Source: Oncomelania hupensis
Lineage: Eukaryota > Mollusca > Gastropoda > Littorinimorpha > Pomatiopsidae
Direction of reading: 5' to 3'
Assembly: GCA_036898135.1 (NCBI GenBank)
Contig: CM072527.1
Coordinates: 2,178,373 to 2,242,372, forward strand
DNA: 64,000 nucleotides
In this document: piece by piece, positions 52,003 to 61,900 of the stretch
Layout of the letters: every line of letters begins with the position of its first letter
How positions within the stretch are numbered: the first letter of the stretch is position 1
Notes under the pieces: generated by a model
The model's input: the letters and a program-made list of their open reading frames with translations, nothing else
The model's database searches: none
What the model was told of the DNA's origin: nothing
Program-made: the position numbers and the translations under genes

Positions 52003-52711
52003 TAATTTCCATATAATCCATGTTGGACAAAATGTTTATTTTATGATATGTTTTTCTTACCAGAAGCCATTTTAGACCGATAAGTATTTGAGGAATTGAA
52101 CACTCCTCATCCCAGGCCTTTATAATGAATTTGTAGTCTCCAGTGTTTTAAAGTAACAATTTTATGATCCAGTACTGCAGTGCAATCTGAATTTCACACC
52201 AACGTTTCATCTACGGCCTTGAAAACGATTATTAAGAAAACCTCAGTCTCTTGAAGAACCGGTTTTTTAATGTTCACAATTGAACTTCAATTCAACGGTT
52301 TGGGTTTGAAAAACCTGTTCAGATTCAGTTAAGTAAAATCACAACAAAGCCTCGTACAATTTGCACTGCTTGGTTCAGGTCTTAAGAAATTGCACTGAAA
52401 TGAAATCCTTTGCAACGTCTTTCTAATTTTTGATCCTAATTCCCTAATGCTAGAATATGTTGTTCATGTTTTGGATGTAGCAGCAAAACTTTTACAGACT
52501 GGAGAATATGCTGCACTTTTTATATTTATTTTTTTACTATTTATCTTGAGAAACTTTAGAAAAGGACACAAATATTGATATTTTGAAGACTTTTTGAGGG
52601 TGCCCCAGTCTTGCATTCTTTTTGAGACTTGTATCAAAAAAACAAAACCTTTGTTTTGTTTTGAGACTTCAGAACATAAAAATAAAGTTGACTGTTGTTA
52701 AATTGGAAGTC

Positions 52712-52851
52712 TCATATCAATCGTTCCTCTGGCGGTTTTTTCAGGACGTTTCCAAGTTCCACACGAGCCCCGGCTGTTTCTTGACGGCTGGGGCTGTAAG
52801 CGCCTCTTGTCGCTCTCTTCTCTCTGGCAATCATGCAGAATATGATGAGAG
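52712..52851 (-). CDS. crb: crumbs last coding exon: cytoplasmic tail
   Basis: Acceptor ATTTTGCAG. Encodes [11 protein letters not shown] (end of the helix), [28 protein letters not shown] and TGA. The Arg/Thr/Gly/Tyr positions of the juxtamembrane motif and the ERLI end match fly and vertebrate Crumbs. No other membrane protein I know has this tail. Confidence 0.96.
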
Positions 52852-55800
52852 CTGCAAAATAAAACACACTAAATCATTTATGGACACGAATAAATCTAAA
52901 ATGTACTGTCAAACTACACCACTTTGTGTGGTGGTTTTTATAATAGAGTTGTATTCATGTTCACTTAGTATATATGTGTGGTTTGTGAATTATAGTCATG
53001 CATTCTAGTAATAGGTAAAATGCTTGTACATTATCACACTGACATTGTCATGCCCTGAAGAAGGTTATTAAAAACCGAAAATTTGGCAATTCAAATTGAG
53101 TGGCTAACATGTTGTCGTTTTAAAAGTGTTTTTTTTTAAAATATCTATATCTATATATATCTATATATATATATATGTAATTGTAAACGAATTATACTTC
53201 TTTTAATAAAAGTAAACCTACAGCAAACTAAAATAATTTTATTTTGTTTATTGTATCCATGTTATATTAGTTTGCATGTGTTGTTTGTATAGGTACAAGA
53301 AGTGCTCATACACAAAAACACCTGCACACTATTTACAGGGATATCATAAAATACTTCTGCTCATTGGGGGCCCCCCCCCCCCCCCCCCCTTCTATTCCCA
53401 TTTGCTTTCCACTCCATCCTCACCACACCCACCCACTCTCTCTGTCTCTCTCTGTCTTATCTCTTTTCTCCAAAAATCTTGAAGAGGACACCAACAACAA
53501 CAAAAAAGGTTAGAGGTCACATTTATTTCTTTTTTCTGAGTGGCCACCAAACAGTACTGTGTACGCCCATCTCACAACAATGTAATCCTTTCTGACAACC
53601 GCAATTTGTCAACAGAGAACACCCACGCCCACATGCACGCATGTCCGCACAAACACAGAGGCTTACCGATAATGATGATTAGAACAACGCCACCAACAAC
53701 AGGGCCTATGATATATGCAATGTTGATTCCATCATCATCACCAGTCTGAGGGCTCTGAGGAAAAAAACAAACAAATACAACAACAATGACATTAATATTA
53801 CACATTTATTCAAATTTTGAATGTCGGGGACACATGACACAACAGTACTAAAAAAAACTCATCAAATGACCTCAAAAAATTGCCAGCCTTCATTGTGTTT
53901 CCAGCCAGCCCAAGTGTTGATACTGTGTCTGCATGAATTGGCATGTTCTTTGCCTGCTTTCCTACCACTGCAGCTATATCATTTGGAAATTAAGTCACTT
54001 GTTTTCAGCAAGCCGATTGAAAGAGCTGTCTGTATCTTACGGCACACTTCGACGAAACCTAAAAGTCACCGGTTTTCAGCAAGCCCACAGCTGATACACA
54101 GGATTGAAAGCGCCGTCTGTTTCTTACGGCACCTTCCACAAATAAAAGTCACCGGTTTTCAGCAAGCCCACAGCTGATACACAGGATTGAAAGCGCCGTC
54201 TGTTTCTTACGGCACCTTCCACAAAACCTAAGTCACTGGCCCTCGAGAGTGTCTAATAAGGATTACGTCCAAAATGCCATCGTTAACGAGCGCCAGTTCC
54301 ATCCCTTGTAGGGCAGACAACTTACTTCCTGTGTTTTAACACAACTAACGTTTTGGTCTCCCTTACCATCACAACAGAAAGCCGAAAATGGCAAAAAAGG
54401 GGACAGGGGACTAAACGACAGAAGGTAAATTCAACCCACCGTTTCACACAGGACGCCAGAAAATCCTCCAACGCAAGAGCAGGTTGCGTTGTACTGGTTC
54501 TTAGAATCGTCGTAAGTGTAGTTGCAGTAGCCACCGTTTCCACAGGCTGCACTGCTGCATGGGTTGGAGTAATTGCAGTGAGAGCCTAAATAGTCCTGTC
54601 CACATGTGCAGCTGGAAAGACAAAACAGATCAACTATCTCATTAAGGAATTCACTCATTGCCTCATAAATTCCTGTTAACATCCAAAGAGATGTAGTTAA
54701 AGGGACCCAATTTCAACTAAAAGAGCAACGCGCATATGACTCACAAGCTCCTTATGGAACTTGCAATATTTAAATGAAATCGAGTGCCCACAAAAAAATA
54801 AAAAAAAATAAAATGCAAATACCGACTTTGATCTTTCTATGCTCTTGACCATGAGATGATCTTGACCTCTGGCTCTAAAGTTCATATACTCGTGTACTAT
54901 CAAATAAACAACAGCAAAAGTTGTATCATGCCCCAAAAAGTGACTTTGGGATGACCTCAACATTTAATGACCTTGACCTTCACTAGACCTCTCATGCTAT
55001 TATTAAGCACAAACACTACAAAATGTATCGATGTAAAAAATAACTACACTTTCAAAAGTGGTCATTTAAAAAAAAAAAATTTTTTTCCATTTTTGTTGCA
55101 AGCTTATTTTGTTGCAGTGGGGCGTCACTCACTGTGCATGTTAAAAAGGAATTGTCCCAGGGATGTGGTGGTCAAAGTGTCTCCCTTTGAATGAATGGCT
55201 GTCCCAGGAAGCTCAGTTCATTGTGTAGGGTGCCTGACAGCCACAGGCACCACAACACTGCTTTCTCCGTTCTGTTGTCATGATACCATGCTTGGTGTCA
55301 TATTTAACAGCTTAGCCTACACAATACATAGAGATCCCACACTAGGCCTATACAATACAGACAAAGAGCCCACACTATCAGTACTTCCTCGCCGACTTGC
55401 CACCCAGTGACAGACGGCAGTGTTCTCCTAAGAAGGTAACCCAAATTTCACCCCTTCGTGGACGACAAATGTAACCCACTATCCAAAATGAAAGTACCAA
55501 AATTTTGATAATAAATAAAAATAATCTAAAACAGGCCACAAATTTTTTGAACACACAGGAATCCAGATATAAGCTGAAACTGTGGTATTTCAAGCAGACC
55601 TGACCATCTTACGCATAACTTACAGATAACAAACAGACTGAAAATTTGAAAACCACGCCATACCTTTCAAACCTGCACACGTTTTAAGTACAGAAACCAT
55701 TTTCATAGTTTTGCAAACACAGGTTGGCTTGCATGCAGTAGATAATGGTGTAATTAGGATATTAAATTTAAGTACTTTGCATAGCCCGGTGCATTGCTAC

Positions 55801-55877
55801 AGGTGCCGTTGTTGAAGCAATAGTTGGTATCTCTGCACTCATCCACATCCTCACTGCAGGTCACTCCTTCATAACCT

Positions 55878-55947
<70 letters not shown>

Positions 55948-58900
55948 TAAAGAAAAAGATGAACAATACAAAGATTGAGAAAGATTGAAGAAGAAGAAGA
56001 AGAAGAAGAAGAAGAAGAAGAAGAAGAAGAAGAAGAAGAAGAAGAAGAAGAAGAAGAAGAAACAACAACAACAACAACAAAAACAGGTCGCAGAAGATGA
56101 ACATAAGTTGACGATAGTGGATTGAGGAATCGGAGAAGGCCAAAACAATAACACTGGAGGGGGAGGAGAAAGAAAAGGAGAACAGAAGACGCAGAAGCAA
56201 CAACAACAACAAAATAACAAGAGATCGCTACATGGTATTCGTAATACAAGATGGGCATCTTCCATCTTCAAGGTAATGTTATGACTGTGTCGACTATAAC
56301 AGCATCAATGATGACACCATCATCACAGACCACCACCATCACCAGCAGCTACAACAACAAAAACAACAACAAATGAAGAAGGAAAAAAAAATCCCCAATC
56401 ATCGTCACCATCATAGTTAACAATCGAAACATTAGCCAGAGGGTAGGAAATATTGGAACAAAACTGGTGATCGCTAGATAATTTAAAAAACAACAACTTA
56501 CCAGTGCCATTGCAGTTGCATTCATAGTAGCCGATTAAGTCAGAACACTTTCCATGAACGCAAGGACTGGAGGCGCACTCGTCAATGTTGATCTGACAGA
56601 GGATCCCAGTGAATCCTGTGCTACAGTTGCAGAAGAAATTACCAGGCAAATTGCTGCAGTTACCACCGTGCTCGCACAAACTGTTGTTTGAACATTCATT
56701 GACATCATCGGTGCAGTTTTCACCTATCCAGCCTGGGTTGCCTAAGGAATCTGAACAGGAACAATAACAACACAGTGACTAGTAATTAATAGTCCATTAT
56801 ATACTTCTAATATTAGTTTTCTTATTCTTTCCCAAGCACGGATAAATCTATACAGCGTGGACTAGTCGTGATTGACCAAGCACACAGATTAATCTACTGA
56901 ACGCGTCCTTATTTGATTCTAATCCGCATACAGTTGTCTTTGAAGTGTTACAGAGCCCATTCTTCGATCTCCGATGAACAGCAAACACGTGTGGTTCACT
57001 GCTTCTGCTTTAATTTAGATAACATTTTCACACATTTCTTCAATGGTGGTGAGCCAGAAACGGTTAGACTCTGCCAGGGAAGTTGCAGAGCTTGTTATAA
57101 ACTATGCTAGTAATGATTCTGCTGATTCTGACCAATTATTCCAGAGGAACCCCCCCAAATTTTATTGACAAATTTTTCAATAGTTCAATTTGTGTGCAGT
57201 ACCCGTGAATTGTAGGAAAATGCCCTGCACCGCCAGGCCAGAGGTAAATTAACCGCCAGGCCAGAGGTAAATTAACCGCCAGGCCAGAGGTAAATTAACC
57301 GCCAGGCCAGAGGTAAATTAACCGTCGTGCACAGACAGGATAGAACCAGCTAACAGAAGCTGCGGTGCAGTAGCGATGTATTTTGTATGCCCGGGAGTCT
57401 TTCCCAATGTGTCCATTGCTGCTGATCAGAAGGTGGTTGGAGGTGTTGCGCAGTGTTGAGCAGCGGGAAAATGCTGTCTTGTTTGCAAATAAAAGAAAGG
57501 AGGTTTGACAGGAATTAGGTTAATAATGGTTGTATGGTTCAATGTGTGACTGTAATGGGTGTGTTCAGATGCTCCCTGCTACATTGTGACTGGAGCATCT
57601 AGTGACTGTACGTTTTGGTGTGTATTGCCAGATGGTTGTTTTCAATGGACGTTGCATTATAATTTTTCTTCCTGCTTGCTGGGACCACTCCCATCCACTT
57701 ACTAACAATTAAACATCAGAATTTAACACAAACACACCCCACACTGCAAAATCAGAAGGAAAAAAAAGTTTATAAGAAAACACCCAAACACACCAACATT
57801 GTGTGTATGCATGAAGTTTTTTTTTTTTTTTAAGGCAAGCAGATCACTTACTGCTTTTGCAAACACAAGTGTAGTTGTAGTCATTGGTAATATGGAAATT
57901 TGCGGCCTGTCGACATATCTGTGAGTTGTTGGCATTGCAGGGATGCCCCGCACAGGGCCCAGCATGTTCACACAAATCACCTGTTGAAATAATGTCAGTT
58001 TTTATTCCACATTGAACATTTCATGCTTAACAGCAGACACAGTGTACTATGAGAACCTAGCCTAGAATAGCAGCCTACCAGCAAGTCCACTTTAAGTCAA
58101 ATAATAGTGGTAGAAGAGTTCAGTAAATGGCCAGTAAAAGTGTTCAGTAAATGGCGGTAAAAAAGTTAAGTAAACTGTGCACAAAATATTTAAAGTAAAC
58201 GGCGGTAAAAGAGTAAATGATTAACAGAAAACCTTACCGTATGATGATGATAATGATGAGAATGATGATGATGATGATGATGCTGACAATGAAGACACTA
58301 ATAATACCAGCAATAACAATTATAACAACTATTCCGACAGTAACTCGAACTCACCGGCATAAAAATCAGAACATTTGCAATTCCACTGAGTGCCCCACGG
58401 AGCCGAGGCGATGGTGCAATTCCCATTGTTCTGGCAAAGGCTGTGATCACAGGTGGCTTGCGAGCAATTTTTGCCCGTGTACCCATCCTTGCAGCTACAG
58501 TTGTAGTCCCCTTCATAGTTTGTGCAGTTCAAAGTGGTGTTTTCCACGCAGAACAAACCCTGCCTGCACTCATCCAGGTCCGATTCACACGCCACCCCTG
58601 AAATATGCAATGTTGTATGGAAATTTCTGATAATCAAGGTAATAATAATAACAATTATATAACTATAATAATAGTAACAATAAAATAATAATATATAAAT
58701 AATAATACAAAATATGTAAATAACAATAATAATAATAATAATAATATTGAATGCTAGATACTCTATTTTATCTCTGAATGAGAGTCAAAGCATAGAAAAT
58801 TGCAACCAACATTACATTACATTACATTATTATTGCTTTAGGTCCAGCGGACTCTTCCGAGCCAAATCAGGACCGGACAACCCCCGATCCGCATAAAAGA

Positions 58901-61900
58901 TCTGCTGAAACAACCCTAGTGGTAAAACCGAAAGCTCTCCACCAGCCAGTCACTTTACAATAAAGACATCCCACGCAGGGGACGGCTGAGGCTTCACCCC
59001 AACTTATCGAACCCCCGTTTACAAAAACAAAATAGAATACAAACATCATTATAAATTATCAACAAAACACATACATATAAAATACCTACATTGCTAAATA
59101 ATAACATCATAGGAAGCCCTAGTGACCACCTGGCAGAAAGCGTCCAATATTCCCAAAGCTGATCCAACAGACCTCATACACAAATAAGGAGTCTTATCCC
59201 GGAAGAGTTTTCAAGAAAAAAGGTAGGAGACTGGGCTAGCGAAGAAGACGATAGTATAGCAGATTGATAGAACAGAGCAGGAATGAGAAAGAGCAAATGA
59301 GAAAGACAGCGACAGTGGGAATTTAAAGCACTAAATTTCCAGAAAGTGGGGATACTATTTATACTGAAACCCCCGGCACCCCAACGGGGGTAATTGCAAC
59401 CAACATACAAGCCTGCATGTTTCACACGCTGTAACATACACAACACACTTATTGCTCAAACATGCTCTGTACAGGCAGGAAGATCACTGCTTAGACAACA
59501 GAAAGGAAATTAGTTTAGAAAAGAAATTAGTTTTGCATAGATCTCTGAAATTTACATTGACTGCAGAAAGTAATGAACGAAATAACAGGATTAAACTTCA
59601 TTACAATTTCAGGAGACAATAGAGAACTTTAGGAAGCACAGAAACTTGGTTCGTAGTTCTTTTTCGTAGGAAACACCCAGTCTACGTCATAATTTTTGTG
59701 CTTCCGGAAGGTCACATCTTCATTTGCATTATGGAGAAAACTTCACTGAGTGAAAATGCAGAATTTTCATCATTTTGACAAATCGTGATTCTCATGTAAC
59801 TTTATGGTATTTTTTGCATATATCGGGTCAACTGCAATAAACGTAAGCTTGAATACATTCTTTGACTGTGTTCTCTCACCATTTGTTGTTGATTCGTTGA
59901 TTCATTAAAATAGGTTTACCTTTTTCTCCAAAAAAAGGGTGCTGTATTTGGGCTGCTTTTGATTTTAGATGTAAAATGGCGGAGTTTGTAGTTCCGATTA
60001 AGATTTTCAACGCAAGTTTTGTATTATGTCTAGGTTTGAAGTGTTTCCTATAGGCATGGTAACGATTAAAATCACTCTTATGGTGTATTCTTATGAATGT
60101 GCACGAAAAGCCCTTGGTTTAGATGAGAGCCCTATACTATTAGGTTTGTAGGCCTAAACGGGTAAGTTAGTAGGTTAGCATAGGCAATGAACACAAGTTT
60201 GGGCAATAGAAGCTCTCTAGTTTGTGTTCTAAATAAAAAGGAGAAGAAAAAATAACTAATGCTCTATCCTAAACTTAACTTTCATTGGGAAAAGAGTTTT
60301 AGCCCACGATGAACCAAATCTAAAGATTCGTGCGTTTTCGACAAAAACAACCTCCACAAATTTGAGAATTATGATGGCATTTTTTACCTCCCCTGGATAA
60401 GGACGAACAAAATTTTGTCTGCAAATAAAGGTGCTGCAGCTTCAGAACAGCAGGCACAAAGAAAAGTTCGCAAGGATTTCCCGATTGCATAACCGGGAAT
60501 GAAAGGGATCTCTATGAAGCAAGTTTCGCTGGTCGAACTAAAGTTCTCTATAGTCACTATATCTGTTTAATTTATTTTTTTTAAAGAAGAAAAAAATTCC
60601 ATAAATGTAGAAGTGAATATAACATTTACAACAAAAAACCCATACATATTAAACGTTTAGATGGTGGCGGGAAAAGTTCAAATAAAGAAAACCAACATAA
60701 GTACCGGTATATCCAGTGCCCGCACAATCACAAGCATAGCTTCCAAACCTGTCGATGCACCCTCCACGCAGACACGGTTTACTGGAACACTCGTTTACAT
60801 CTGAGTTACAAGTCTGCCCAGTAAAACCTGAAAGAAAAAAAAGGTTAAAACTAAGTAAATTGGTCTAACATAGATTGTCCCTCTTACCAGTGTAAGTTCT
60901 AGATCTTTTAGAATCCCAAACGTCCGTGTCATAAGCCTTTTCTAGATCAAACAACCGTTAACCAACGTGTCTGTGACGAAGAACTCGAAACGAACGAGAT
61001 GATCTGAAGTGCTCCTGTTTTTTGCAGAAACCACACTGAGAGATATCAAGACCGTTGATGGATTCTAACTGCCACATTAAACTCTCATAAATCATTTTTT
61101 CCATAGTTTTGCACAAACAGCTTGTAAGGGCATGTTACACTCCGTTTGATGTTGGTGTTTTTCTATCAGTGATGATTCAGCCCCAATGCTGAAATACTGA
61201 TGAGTGTAGCTCAGATTCGTTTATCCACGCAACCCGTCCAAACAGCATACAAGTCACAGAGTCGACGTATGAAGTTTTCCACTTTTATTCAGCACACATC
61301 AACAACTGCATACAATCACTCAAACGTCTTTCCACTCTCAAATTTACTTTCCAACTAACAACAACTTCAACTCTCTCTCATTTTTGAAACAGCGCGGCAC
61401 TTAAATAGTCTCTTGATACTCCCGAATAACCTGGATCAATCTCGTTTGACGCAATTTAACCCTTTGAACCCGAAAAACCGATATATCGGTCTAGCCCTTA
61501 AACAGCAGTGCCCCGATATAAACAGTTGTGCCCCGATAGACTGATAAACCGGTCTCGTAACCTTACCTTAGTCTTGCGGTCCGTACAAAGCTTACTGTTC
61601 TTTCTAGTACTTGCTGTTTGGAATAGGGTTATTGGGAATGGGCTCAGAATTGGTGGGGCATCCAGGGTTCAAAGGGTTAACCAATCGCTTCTAACTTCGT
61701 CATCACTGACTTACGTCAATACATATTTTTTCTCCTTCCAGAACATCCTCTTGCTTCGACATGTATCGGGAAATTTCTATCGAGAGTAAACACGCAGATC
61801 CAGAAAATTCTACAACAGTATCGACTAACGAAAATTATCAACGTTATACAAAGCCTCTCCTAACAACAATGCAAACTCAAATCAAAGGTAAATAAACTCT

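Noticed and set aside
52040..52075. First exon of a gene (ATGGCTTCTG then GTAAGA, minus strand)
   Set aside because: A start codon next to a donor is suggestive, but I found no partner exon giving a sensible protein.
55754..56271. Long minus-strand ORFs of poly-Leu, poly-Phe, poly-Ser and poly-Tyr
   Set aside because: Translations of triplet microsatellites within a crumbs intron.
57723..57980. 85-codon minus-strand ORF as a separate gene
   Set aside because: It is the wrong frame of a crumbs EGF exon; the correct frame joins its neighbours in phase.
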